From NCBI GenBank assembly GCA_000752675.2, contig LM994625.1:427940-491939 (forward strand): a DNA stretch of 64,000 nucleotides. Reading direction: 5' to 3'. The notes under the pieces were generated by a model. The model worked only from the letters and a program-made list of their open reading frames with translations. It was not told the DNA's origin and searched no databases. Below, piece after piece: positions 33,612 to 42,052 of the stretch (position 1 is its first letter; the number at the start of each line of letters is the position of its first letter). Source of the stretch: a bacterium OL-1. Its GTDB lineage: Bacteria > Actinomycetota > Coriobacteriia > Coriobacteriales > Atopobiaceae. The position numbers and the translations under genes are program-made.

Positions 33612-33890
33612 GTGGCAACCGTGAAGATCCGTGAGGCAAGCGATGCCTCTGAGCAGGAGATATTCCAGCAGATTGCAAAGAAGCTCAGGTTTCCTAGCTA
33701 CTTTGGCAATAACTTCGCCGCGCTAGAGGACTGCCTTGGCGACATGACCGAGAGCACCCGCGTCGACGTCGTTCGCTACCGCGACGACCCCGACCCAAAG
33801 CGCCGGGCGTTTTTTGGGACCCTCTGCGCCGTGGTAGCTCGAGTGGCGCTTGAGAACCCCAACGTCCACCTTACGATGTACGAGAAGTAA
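33612..33890 (+). CDS. Barstar-like ribonuclease inhibitor
   Basis: 92-aa cytoplasmic protein from a GTG start with GGAGGAG upstream, 8 bp after the barnase-like gene. The segment 'FPSYFGNNFAALEDCLGDM' matches the barstar core ('YFGxNxDALxDCL'), which carries residues that plug the barnase active site. Binding protects the producer from any RNase that fails to be exported. It is part of a two-gene toxin/inhibitor operon. Confidence 0.92.
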   Translation: MATVKIREASDASEQEIFQQIAKKLRFPSYFGNNFAALEDCLGDMTESTRVDVVRYRDDPDPKRRAFFGTLCAVVARVALENPNVHLTMYEK

Positions 33891-33920
33891 TCGCACGAAG
33901 CACAAGCGGCTGACCAGCGG

Positions 33921-33997
33921 CGTTGTCTTTATTGCGAAGAGCCATGGGACGCACGGTAACCGTTCCACACGCCGCGCATGTCACCCCAAAGACAACG
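33921..33997. repeat. 10-bp inverted repeat after the barstar-like gene
   Basis: CGTTGTCTTT (33921-33930) and AAAGACAACG (33988-33997) are exact complements 57 bp apart, in the 205-bp gap between convergent genes. Possibly a long terminator-like structure or a mobile-element footprint; unclear. Confidence 0.5.
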
Positions 33998-34095
33998 ATG
34001 CCAAGCGCGTAAAGGCCCGTCCCCTCGCTTGTCAGGCTGCGGTAAGGCAAGCGTCACAGTTCAAATAAGCCTCAGGATGCAGGTAGCGCCAACGC

Positions 34096-35091
34096 CTACG
34101 CCAAGGGTGGCATGGGCTTCCAAGCGGGATCGTGCAGCGCCTTCTTTGAGTCGCGATACCCCGCCCAGAGCCTGGCCCAGCTGGGGCCAAAGTGGCCTCG
34201 GTCAACCAGAACCAGGCGCAGGAACTCCTTTGCAAACGAGAGGAACGTGCCAAAGCCATACCCTACGGGGTTGTAGTCGCCGTGCAGCATGAAGTAGCGC
34301 GCCATGTATCCGCGGTTGCGCATGATGTAATAGCGGGTCATGTCGGAGGTGGAGGAGATCTGCCGCACGCCAGACGCACCAACCTCCTGGTGGCGCACCT
34401 CGCGCGTACGCCGCAGCACGTAGTCCGGCACCAGCACGGGCTGGCACACCTTGCTTGCCAGGTAGCCGTAGATGGCGTCGTCGTAGTAGATGAAGAAGCG
34501 GTAGTCGGGCAGCCCGATCTTCTCGACCACGCAGCGCCTGAACAGGGCGCCCTCGAAGCACATGACGTTTACGTCCAAGTGATCGGCACCGTTGAAGCCC
34601 GCGCGCGAGAGCGGGTTGTAGATGCACAGTGACGTCATGAAGTGGTGCTGCCAGAAGAAGGGCGTGCTGTCGTAGTCGTAGCGCTGGCCCTGCACCACGT
34701 CGTAGTGGGCCGACCACGGCTCCAGGCGCTCCAAAGCCTCGGGGAGCACGGCAACGTCGTCGTCCATGACCCAGAACCACTCGGCCCCAAGCTCGAAGGC
34801 ACGCCTCACGCCTTCTGAGAAGCCACCAGAGCCGCCGGTATTGGTCTCTTGCGGGTCGTAGACCACGCGCTCCGTGCCGCCGTCAGAATCGGGCTCTGAG
34901 GACGTCTGACCCCACTGCTCCGTAAGGCGTGTGGAGAAGTCTGCCACCATCTGCGCCGTCTTGGTGGAGTTCTCGTTGTCCACCACCACAATGCGCCATG
35001 GCGCCACCGTAAGCCCCGCAATCGAGTCAAAGAGACACCCGAGAAGCTCCTGGCGCTTGAAGGTTACTATCACGATTGCGAGACGATCCAT
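34096..35091 (-). CDS. Family-2 glycosyltransferase (GlfT2/rhamnosyltransferase-like)
   Basis: 331 aa, GT-A fold. Start 'MDRLAIVIVTFKRQELL'; nucleotide-binding aspartate in 'IVVVDNENS'; 'NTGGSGGFSEGVRRAFE' and the DDD metal site at residues 110-112 in 'WVMDDDVAVL', both characteristic of the GlfT2-like galactofuranosyl/rhamnosyl branch. No clear membrane segment. It probably adds sugars to a cell-wall or capsule polysaccharide. It is divergent from a second glycosyltransferase gene. Confidence 0.88.
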   Translation of the reverse strand: MDRLAIVIVTFKRQELLGCLFDSIAGLTVAPWRIVVVDNENSTKTAQMVADFSTRLTEQWGQTSSEPDSDGGTERVVYDPQETNTGGSGGFSEGVRRAFELGAEWFWVMDDDVAVLPEALERLEPWSAHYDVVQGQRYDYDSTPFFWQHHFMTSLCIYNPLSRAGFNGADHLDVNVMCFEGALFRRCVVEKIGLPDYRFFIYYDDAIYGYLASKVCQPVLVPDYVLRRTREVRHQEVGASGVRQISSTSDMTRYYIMRNRGYMARYFMLHGDYNPVGYGFGTFLSFAKEFLRLVLVDRGHFGPSWARLWAGYRDSKKALHDPAWKPMPPLA

Positions 35092-35233
35092 ATCCCATCC
35101 AAGGCTGCGGTTGTCGGCATGACATTCGTGGCACGTCCCGGGCGGGCGAGCAATGCGCCAGCACCGCGTCGAGTCACTGTATTATAGGGTACGGCCGCGG
35201 ACGCACCGTGGCGGTCGGCGGCAGGGAGGTCAC

Positions 35234-36388
35234 GTGGAAGCCACGAAACCAGAAAGCAGGACGTCCAAGGACAGCAGGCGCTTCTCGCACAAGGTGTCGG
35301 TGGTGGTCCCCACCTACAACGTGGAGCGCTACCTAGACCAGTGCCTCACCAGCATCCAGATGCAGCCGTTCGCGAACATCGAGGTCATCTGCGTGAACGA
35401 CGGCTCGACAGACGGCTCGCTGGACATCATGCGAGAGCATGCCGCGCACGATCCCCGCGTACGCGTTATCGACAAGCCCAACGCCGGGTACGGAGCCGCG
35501 TGCAATACCGGCATTGATGCCGCCACCGGCGACTACGTGGCCATTGTCGAGCCGGACGACTACCTCACGGGCGACATGTTTGGCGACCTTCTCGCCTTTG
35601 CAGACTCGCTCGACGGAGGCCCGGTTGACATTGTGAAGTCGTCCTACTGGCGTATCTTCAACGCCGGCACCCCCAATGAGCTGCGCACGGTTTGCCTGTA
35701 CCAGGACCGCGTGAACCCACCGAGCCAGCCCTTTGCCATTGGAGACGGCGTCGCCCTCCTCGAGCACCACCCCTCAATCTGGACCGCGCTCTACCGCAAG
35801 GCCTTTCTGGACGAGAAGCACATCCGCTTTCGCGAGTACCCGGGCGCCGCCTGGGCCGATAATCCCTTCCTGGTGGAGACGCTCTGCCAGACGGATCGCA
35901 TAGCCTACGTAAACCGCCCCTACTACAACTACCGCGAGGACACAGAGGAGAAGCTCGTCGCCTCCACGCGCCGTGACCCCCTGCTGCCAATTAAGCGCTG
36001 GAACGACATGCAGGATATCGTCGAGAGCCTGGGCGTCACGGACAGGCGCGTGCTCTCGGCGCAGACCAAGCGCGGCATCAACTACTGCGGGCTCACCATC
36101 GACGCGGTTGGGCTGGACCATCCTGGCGTGCGCGAGGCGGTCACAGCCGTCTACCAGCGGCTCGATTACGACTTGGTGATGGAGCAGCCGCTTGTGACGC
36201 CAGCCGCCAAGCGGCTCTACTGCGAGCTCACGGGCCGGCCAGACCCTAAGATTGGCCGCCTCTCGATGCTGCCAGCCGCCGCAAGCGAGGTGTGGTATCG
36301 CCTGCGACACACAAGCCCCAGCTACACGTGGTTCTCGATCACGAGCTTCATGCGGCACCGCAGGGGTCGCGCCGGCGAGGGCGAGTAG
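35234..36388 (+). CDS. Family-2 glycosyltransferase
   Basis: 384 aa from GTG 35234, chosen because GGGAGGTCAC precedes it; a longer frame from 35153 has no such site. The GT-A domain begins 'KVSVVVPTYNVERYLDQCL', with 'ICVNDGSTDGSLDIM' and the DxD-like 'IVEPDDYL'. The C-terminal part (about 230-384) is the Arg/Tyr-rich extension seen in capsule and teichoic-acid glycosyltransferases. Acceptor and donor are unknown. A TATTAT element lies about 55 bp upstream in the divergent region. Confidence 0.88.
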   Translation: MEATKPESRTSKDSRRFSHKVSVVVPTYNVERYLDQCLTSIQMQPFANIEVICVNDGSTDGSLDIMREHAAHDPRVRVIDKPNAGYGAACNTGIDAATGDYVAIVEPDDYLTGDMFGDLLAFADSLDGGPVDIVKSSYWRIFNAGTPNELRTVCLYQDRVNPPSQPFAIGDGVALLEHHPSIWTALYRKAFLDEKHIRFREYPGAAWADNPFLVETLCQTDRIAYVNRPYYNYREDTEEKLVASTRRDPLLPIKRWNDMQDIVESLGVTDRRVLSAQTKRGINYCGLTIDAVGLDHPGVREAVTAVYQRLDYDLVMEQPLVTPAAKRLYCELTGRPDPKIGRLSMLPAAASEVWYRLRHTSPSYTWFSITSFMRHRRGRAGEGE

Positions 36389-36428
36389 CAGCGGCCCCAT
36401 GGGCAAGCCCCAGCGTCCGCGGCTGCCC

Positions 36429-37511
36429 CTACAGCGACGTGCAGAACGGGCCCAGGCCCCTCTCGCCGCCGCGCTTCATGAACGAGGCGAGAAACCCCTC
36501 GGTGTAGGCAAGGCCGGCGTTGCCGGACCTGATGGGCCCCTGCATGGCCTTGGCGCCCACGCCGCGGGGACGCGCCACGTCGGCGGCAAGGCGCGCGCGA
36601 TCGGTGGAGACCATCTCGCCCACCAACTGGCGACGCTCGGCCGCAGAGAGGCCGGAGCGATCGGAGAAGACGCCCGCCACGCAATCCACAAGGCACTCGA
36701 AGTAGCGGTTCTGAATGAGCCCCATGCTGGTGGGATCGCCGTCAAGCCCCCAGTGATGGTACACGCCCACAAGGGTTCCGTACTGTCGCTCGAGTGCGCG
36801 ATAGTCGCGCACCGAGAAGCCCGGCAGCCGCTGCAGCGAGCGGCACTCCACGTGATAGCGGACGTTGCCCGTGAGGCCCACGCGCTCGACGTCACGCACG
36901 TAGCCAGCAATGAAGGAGAGGGCATCAGTGCAGTCGCCGTCACCATCGGCAAACGAGAGGCCCAGGCGCTCGACGCGCGAGCGCAGGAACAACTTGGCGC
37001 AGGGCGACGTGAGAAGGTTGCCCTCGAAGAGCTGCCAGGCACCCGCGCGGAAGTCGTGCTGCGTGGGAAAGACGCAGGCGGGCTGGTTTGCTTCGACGGA
37101 ATCCTGGTGGCGTCCGTCGCCCACGACGGTCGCCGAGTAGCCCGCAATGGCAAGCTCGAGCGAGGACTCCTCCGCCGCGCCAACCAGGTCTGCGAGCATG
37201 TCAGGGTTGGCCCAGCCGTTTGCGTCAAAGAACACCAGGTAGCGGCTACGTGCACGGGACATACCCAGGTCAAGCGCAGCCGCCAGGCCACAGCCGTCAG
37301 CCTGCACCAGCGAAATGGTGAGGTCTCTCTGCGCCATGTTGTCAACAATGCCCGGCGTTCCATCCGTCGAGCCGTCATCGACCACGATGGTCTCATGGCT
37401 TCTCAGCGTCTGGTTCTGGATGCTCTCGAGGGCACGACGTATCGTGGCAGCGTCATCGCGCGCGGCGATAACAACCGAGACAATAGGCTCCCTGTGCATG
37501 GTGCTCGGCAT
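36429..37511 (-). CDS. Family-2 glycosyltransferase
   Basis: About 360 aa. 'PIVSVVIAARDDAATIRRAL' and 'IVVDDGSTDGTPGIVDNM' define the GT-A donor site; the usual DxD is changed to 'FFDANGWANPDML', with Asp-Ala-Asn. The C-terminal half has 'YHHWGLDGDPTSMGL'. The start is uncertain: ATG 37511 has GGAGGAG rather far upstream, and ATG 37499 is close by. It is the third glycosyltransferase in this stretch; together with the LCP-like gene downstream it suggests a small surface-glycan region. Confidence 0.83.
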   Translation of the reverse strand: MPSTMHREPIVSVVIAARDDAATIRRALESIQNQTLRSHETIVVDDGSTDGTPGIVDNMAQRDLTISLVQADGCGLAAALDLGMSRARSRYLVFFDANGWANPDMLADLVGAAEESSLELAIAGYSATVVGDGRHQDSVEANQPACVFPTQHDFRAGAWQLFEGNLLTSPCAKLFLRSRVERLGLSFADGDGDCTDALSFIAGYVRDVERVGLTGNVRYHVECRSLQRLPGFSVRDYRALERQYGTLVGVYHHWGLDGDPTSMGLIQNRYFECLVDCVAGVFSDRSGLSAAERRQLVGEMVSTDRARLAADVARPRGVGAKAMQGPIRSGNAGLAYTEGFLASFMKRGGERGLGPFCTSL

Positions 37512-37725
37512 AACCTGGCGCGACTCTCCTCCCCGAAGACCGTCCCAGTGGGCTGCCTCACAGCCCCAACCAACTGTTGACGAAAGGGTATCAGCCGTTC
37601 GTGAAGCCAGCGTGACAATCGGGGGCAACTACCATTACTACAAATAAAGCCCAGGAGAGGGACACAGCGTCAAAGTCGCCAGTGCCATTCGCCGCTTATA
37701 CCGGGACGTTCGCGGAGGCAGGGGC

Positions 37726-38517
37726 CTAGCCCTCGTTGCTCACGAGCGTGCCCACGGCAAGGCCGAGCGACGCCTGGTCAATCACGCGATAGCCTGTCGA
37801 GACGGCATTGCCGCTCTCGTCGGTGGTGGTCTCGTCCACCACGGGCGCGTCGACCTTGGCAAGGCCGTCGGTCCCCGCGGACTGGACCTTCTCGGCCAAA
37901 TCGAGGATGTCCTGCGACGACATGTCGGTGCGAATGGACGAGAGGAAGTCGGACGCACGGCTGATGAGCGAGTTCACACCCGCACCCGAGAGCGAGCGCA
38001 CCTCGTCCCACACTTCGCTTGTCGAGACGATGACGTGCGTGACTGGCAGGTTGGCAGCCGTGGAGAGCGGAGAGACGCAGGCACTGGAGCCGGAGCTGTT
38101 GAAGAGCTCTGCCAGCGTGGTGTCTTGTCCGTTGTAGGAGACCTTCACGTCGGTGGGGATGGAGACGAGCTTGCCCGTTGCAGCAGTCTCGTCGTAGACC
38201 AGAAGCTCCGCCGAGGAGAGATTGGCACCACCAGTCTCCGAGGCGTCCAAGTTGTCTGTCGTGAGGAGCAGGACCCCCATGAACGAGTCGCTCGAGACGG
38301 TATAGCCCAGATCAGAGACCGTGGACGTCTTGCTCACCGAGGAGCTCAGGTTGCTGTCCCCCAGGTGCGACTGCGCCTGGGCGCGCCGCCACGCAATGGA
38401 GACCACAACGCCAACGGCAACAAAGACCACTACCAGCACAACGGCTGCAATGGTGTTGCGGTGCGGATTGTCACGGGGGACGTCGGTCCTCTCGAATCGC
38501 TCGCGCTGTCTGGCCAT
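37726..38517 (-). CDS. LCP (LytR-CpsA-Psr)-like membrane protein, diverged
   Basis: 263 aa: a basic N-terminus, one membrane helix (about 22-44), a Ser-rich linker, then an extracellular domain. 'FMGVLLLTTDN', 'LLVYDETAATGKLVSIPTDVKVS' (split here as LLVYDETAATG and KLVSIPTDVKVS), the 'TTLAELFNSSG' helix and 'LPVTHVIVSTSEVW' follow the strand order of LCP domains, which attach glycopolymers to peptidoglycan. The arginines that bind the pyrophosphate in active LCP enzymes are not seen at the expected places. It may be a non-catalytic relative. GGGAGGG precedes ATG 38517. Confidence 0.65.
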   Translation of the reverse strand: MARQRERFERTDVPRDNPHRNTIAAVVLVVVFVAVGVVVSIAWRRAQAQSHLGDSNLSSSVSKTSTVSDLGYTVSSDSFMGVLLLTTDNLDASETGGANLSSAELLVYDETAATGKLVSIPTDVKVSYNGQDTTLAELFNSSGSSACVSPLSTAANLPVTHVIVSTSEVWDEVRSLSGAGVNSLISRASDFLSSIRTDMSSQDILDLAEKVQSAGTDGLAKVDAPVVDETTTDESGNAVSTGYRVIDQASLGLAVGTLVSNEG

Positions 38518-38563
38518 GGAATCCCTCCCGTCACCCAACACCTGGAGCCGGGCACCCCGGCAT

Positions 38564-39514
38564 CTAGAAGAGCATACCTGAAGCCGACACAAGAAGTCCC
38601 ACGACGACCCCCACCGCATAGACGAAGGCGGTGATGGCCACGTTCTGGCGCACGTTGCTGTTGGTGCGGAAGAGCACGAGCAGCCCAACGCCACCCGAAG
38701 CGAGAAGGCCCGCAATCATGGAACCGGCACCAAGGACGCCATCAAGGTAGAGCTCGGTGATGGCGACAGATGCGCCACAGTTGGGAATCAGCCCCACAAG
38801 GGCTGCCAGGAAGGTGGCGCGCACGGGGTGGCTCCCCAGGAGCTGGGCCAGCGAGTCCTCGCCCATGACCTCGATGAGCAGTCCAAACAAGAACGTGACG
38901 AGAAGGATGAAGCCTGTCACCTGCACGGTGTGGACGGCAGCGGAGCGCACGATGGCCCAGTGGCCGTGACCATGGTGGTGATGGCCGTGTGTGGCGTCGC
39001 CGGCGCCCTGCTCGACAGGCGCGCTCTGCTCGGCAGACTCGTCCTCCTCGCAGTGGCAGTGCGCGCGCTCGCAGAGGTCGTGAATATGCGGCTGAGGGGT
39101 TCCCACGTGACGCACGGCATGAAGGAACGCATCCAACAGAAGGCCTACTACAATGCCCACGACCACCTTGAGCAGCATGATCGAGAGCAGACGCCCCACG
39201 GGCTCCTGGTGGGCAAGAAACACCGGCACCATCTCGTCCGAAGTCGAGAGCACAACGGCAACGAGCGTGCCCACGGTCACGACGCCGCCCGAGAAGAGCG
39301 TGGCAGCCATGGCCGAGAATCCGCACTGCGGAATGGCGCCGAGAAGTGAGCCCACAACGGGGCCGGCATGGCCTGCGCGCGCAACAAGGCCCTGCATACG
39401 ACCCCCAGTGGAGTGCTCGAGCGCCTCCATGGCGAGGTAGGTCACAAACAAGAACGGCACCAGCTCGAGGGTGTCGAGCACCGACTCGGCAATCACGTCG
39501 ACGAGCATGTCCAA
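38564..39514 (-). CDS. Putative manganese/metal transporter with His-rich loop
   Basis: 316-aa membrane protein with about eight to ten helices arranged as two halves that each contain a related motif: 'GAIPQCGFSAMAATLFSGG' and 'GLIPNCGASVAITELYLDG'. This is the family annotated as putative manganese transporter or arsenic-efflux-like permease (DUF318-related). A cytoplasmic loop at about residues 148-185 carries 'HCHCEEDE' and 'HGHHHHGHGH', a likely metal-binding site. It follows truA by 30 bp, with no room for a yybP-ykoY manganese riboswitch. Metal specificity is inferred from the family only. Confidence 0.78.
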   Translation of the reverse strand: MDMLVDVIAESVLDTLELVPFLFVTYLAMEALEHSTGGRMQGLVARAGHAGPVVGSLLGAIPQCGFSAMAATLFSGGVVTVGTLVAVVLSTSDEMVPVFLAHQEPVGRLLSIMLLKVVVGIVVGLLLDAFLHAVRHVGTPQPHIHDLCERAHCHCEEDESAEQSAPVEQGAGDATHGHHHHGHGHWAIVRSAAVHTVQVTGFILLVTFLFGLLIEVMGEDSLAQLLGSHPVRATFLAALVGLIPNCGASVAITELYLDGVLGAGSMIAGLLASGGVGLLVLFRTNSNVRQNVAITAFVYAVGVVVGLLVSASGMLF

Positions 39515-39544
39515 AGCATATCCTCCAAAACAACAGGCGCTGGG

Positions 39545-40441
39545 CTAGGCCCAGGGCTCGAGAAGTCCGTCGGGGTATTCTACCCAGACAAACGTGAGTC
39601 CCTGCGCGGGAGCACATGGCCCGGCAGCCGCCCTGTCGCGTGCTGCAAGCACCCGAGAGACCCAGGAGGGGTCACGGTGCCCCCTTCCCACCTCGACGAG
39701 GGTGCCCGCGATGGTGCGCACCATGTTGTGGAGAAACGCGTTACCCGTAACGTCTATGGCCACAAGGGGCTCTCCCGCCTCCTCAACGCGCGAAACAGCC
39801 ACGCGCTCCAGGAAGCGACTGGTGGGCTTGCCCTCGGCCGAAGCTGCCTTGCAAAAGCTCTTGAAGTCATGCTCCCCCACCAGGCAGGCAGCACCCTCCT
39901 GCATGGCCGCAACGTCAAGGCCTCCGCGATACCACCAAGCATGATCCCAGGCAAGCACGGGGCGAGCGTCTCCCGCAGCTATGCGGTAGCGATACGATCG
40001 CGACGTGGCATCGAATCGAGCCGAGAAAAGCGCGTCACCGCGGTAAAGCCCCCTAATGGAGATGTCGTCCGGCGTAAGCGCCACGAGCGAGCGCGAGAGC
40101 GTGCGACCAGTAATGGCCAGCTCCCCCTCGCTCACGGGGACGCTCACATACTGCGATAGCGCATGAACGCCGGAGTCTGTCCGGCCAGCGCAGACAAGCT
40201 CAACATCGCGACGCAAAACGGTCGAGAGAGCTCGCCTCAGCTCACCCGCGACCGTTCGCATGCCCGGCTGCTCGGCAAATCCTGCAAAACCAGCCCCACG
40301 ATAACCCACGCAGAGCACCAGGGTTCCCGCTGCGGGCCCTCCATCAACCAGGGGGACTTCTCGTTCCGTACGGCTTGGCCTTTGCAGTGTTGCAGGGCTG
40401 TATGGTGCTTCTTGCATGTGAGGAGAGCTCGCTTTCCACAT
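39545..40441 (-). CDS. truA: tRNA pseudouridine(38-40) synthase TruA
   Basis: Forms pseudouridine in the anticodon stem-loop of many tRNAs. Catalytic aspartate D89 is in 'CAGRTDSGVHALSQ'. 'FSARFDATSRSYRYRI' and 'FLHNMVRTIAGTLVEVG' are further TruA signatures. As read it has 298 aa with an unusual N-terminal stretch of about 38 residues before the fold ('TLVLCVGYRGAGF'); neither ATG 40441 nor 40417 has a good ribosome site, so the true start may be further in. It is the usual gene after rplQ. Confidence 0.9.
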   Translation of the reverse strand: MWKASSPHMQEAPYSPATLQRPSRTEREVPLVDGGPAAGTLVLCVGYRGAGFAGFAEQPGMRTVAGELRRALSTVLRRDVELVCAGRTDSGVHALSQYVSVPVSEGELAITGRTLSRSLVALTPDDISIRGLYRGDALFSARFDATSRSYRYRIAAGDARPVLAWDHAWWYRGGLDVAAMQEGAACLVGEHDFKSFCKAASAEGKPTSRFLERVAVSRVEEAGEPLVAIDVTGNAFLHNMVRTIAGTLVEVGRGHRDPSWVSRVLAARDRAAAGPCAPAQGLTFVWVEYPDGLLEPWA

Positions 40442-40481
40442 TTGATAGCTTACGCATGGAGCTTACCACGAGGGCCAACGG

Positions 40482-40521
40482 CCCCAAACACAAGAAAGGG
40501 CCCCAGCCGTGGGGCTGGGGT
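40482..40521 (-). terminator. Terminator after rplQ
   Basis: CCCCAGCC (40501-40508) and GGCTGGGG (40513-40520) form a compact hairpin; on the minus strand it is followed by CCCTTTCTTGTGTTT. It likely ends the alpha operon before truA. Confidence 0.7.
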
Positions 40522-40549
40522 CCTTCTCGTTACCGTATCTGGGGCAGAC

Positions 40550-41053
40550 CTACTCGGCCTTCTCCTCGGCCTCGGGCTCGTCGGCCTTGGGCTCCTCGGC
40601 AGGGGCCTCCTCAGCCTTGGGCTCCTCGGCAGGCGCCGCGGCAACCTTGGTCACGGTAGCCTTGGGCTCAGCCTTGGTCTTGGGCGTGACAGCTTCGGTC
40701 ACGAGCTCCATGATGACGATCTCGGCGCCGTCACCCTTGCGGGGGCCAAGCTTCATGATGCGGGTGTAACCGCCGTTGCGGTCGGCCCACATGCCCTGCG
40801 CGGCCTTCTCAAAGACCTCGCGGACGATCTCCTTGTCGCCAACCTTCGCGATGGCAAGGCGACGGGAGTGAAGGTCGCCCTTCTTGGCCCAGGTGATGAC
40901 CTTGTCCACGTCGGGACGAATGGCCTTGGCGCGCGGCTCAAGGGTCTTAATGCGATCGTTAGCAAGCAGGGCAGAGACAAGGCTCTTCTTCATTGCCTTG
41001 GTGTGGCTGGCATCGGTGCCGAGCTTCATGCCCCTCTTCTTGTTGTGCCTCAT
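40550..41053 (-). CDS. rplQ: 50S ribosomal protein L17
   Basis: 167 aa, lining the exit side of the large subunit. The L17 core ('MRHNKKRGMKLGTDASHTKA' to 'YTRIMKLGPRKGDGAEIVIMEL') ends near residue 118. The remaining about 48 residues are a low-complexity Ala/Glu/Pro/Lys tail ('AEEPKAEEAPAEEPKADEPE'), as in several actinobacterial L17 proteins. Last ribosomal gene of the alpha operon, 33 bp after rpoA. Confidence 0.95.
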   Translation of the reverse strand: MRHNKKRGMKLGTDASHTKAMKKSLVSALLANDRIKTLEPRAKAIRPDVDKVITWAKKGDLHSRRLAIAKVGDKEIVREVFEKAAQGMWADRNGGYTRIMKLGPRKGDGAEIVIMELVTEAVTPKTKAEPKATVTKVAAAPAEEPKAEEAPAEEPKADEPEAEEKAE

Positions 41054-41086
41054 GTCTAGCTTCTCCTATGCGATGCGTGCGGCGGC

Positions 41087-42028
41087 CTAAGCCTTGAGGG
41101 AAAGTCCCATGGACTCGAGCTTGTCCTTGACTTCCTCGATGGACTTGACGCCAAAGTTGCGGATGTTGAGAAGGTCGTTCTCGGAGAACTCCACGAGCTG
41201 ACGCACGGAGTGGATGCCGGCGCGCTTCAGGCAGTTGTAGGAACGGACGGAGAGGTCCAGGTCCTCAATCTGCTTGTCGAGCTCGGCGTTGTCCTCCTCG
41301 GCGCCCGTCGCGAAAATCGACTCGTCCTCCTGGGGCTCGTCGACGTCCGCGAGGCCCATGAAGGCCGTCATGTGCTGGTTGATGATGTTGGCGGCCTCGA
41401 CGATCGCGTCGCGCGGGCTGATGGAGCCATTGGTCTCGACCTCGAGCAGCAGGCGGTCGTAGTCGGTGTGGCGACCAACGCGGCAAGGCTCGACGGACTT
41501 GGCGCAGCGGCGCACGGGCGAGTAGAGCGAATCCACGTGGATGATGCCGATGGGGTCGCTCTCGCGCTCGTTGTCGTCACCAGAGACGTAACCGCGACCA
41601 ATGCCAATGCGCATCTTCATAGAGAGGTGCGCGTCGGCGCCGAGGGTGCAGATGACGTGGTCGGGGTTCACGAGCGTGAACTCCGCAGGGACGTCAAAGT
41701 CCCCACCGGTGACCGTCATGGGGCCGTCGACGTTGATGGAGGCGGTGGCCTCATCGCCGGTGCCCATGGAGCGGAACACGAGGCCCTTCACGTTGAGGAC
41801 GATATCGGTGACGTCCTCGTAGACACCCGGCACGGTGGTGAACTCGTGCTGCACGCCATCAATCTGGATGGCCTCGACGGCTGCGCCCTCGAGGGAGGAC
41901 AGCAGAACGCGGCGCAGGGAGTTACCAAGCGTGTCACCATAGCCACGCTCGAGCGGCTCTGCGCTCACGCGCGCGAGGTTGTCGCTGATCTCTTCTACCG
42001 ACACGGTGGGCCGGATGAACTCGGACAT
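41087..42028 (-). CDS. rpoA: DNA-directed RNA polymerase subunit alpha
   Basis: 313 aa. The N-terminal dimerisation domain carries 'GYGDTLGNSLRRVLLSSLEG' and the C-terminal domain 'LDLSVRSYNCLKRAGIHSV' ... 'NFGVKSIEEVKDKL', which contacts UP elements and activators. GGAGGTAGCA precedes ATG 42028; four extra residues upstream in the frame are not supported. Sits between rpsD and rplQ as in most Gram-positive genomes. Confidence 0.97.
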   Translation of the reverse strand: MSEFIRPTVSVEEISDNLARVSAEPLERGYGDTLGNSLRRVLLSSLEGAAVEAIQIDGVQHEFTTVPGVYEDVTDIVLNVKGLVFRSMGTGDEATASINVDGPMTVTGGDFDVPAEFTLVNPDHVICTLGADAHLSMKMRIGIGRGYVSGDDNERESDPIGIIHVDSLYSPVRRCAKSVEPCRVGRHTDYDRLLLEVETNGSISPRDAIVEAANIINQHMTAFMGLADVDEPQEDESIFATGAEEDNAELDKQIEDLDLSVRSYNCLKRAGIHSVRQLVEFSENDLLNIRNFGVKSIEEVKDKLESMGLSLKA

Positions 42029-42052
42029 TGCTACCTCCAAACTGAGTCGGGC

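Noticed and set aside
39515-39544. yybP-ykoY manganese riboswitch before the putative manganese transporter
   Set aside because: Only 30 bp separate it from truA; no space for the structure.
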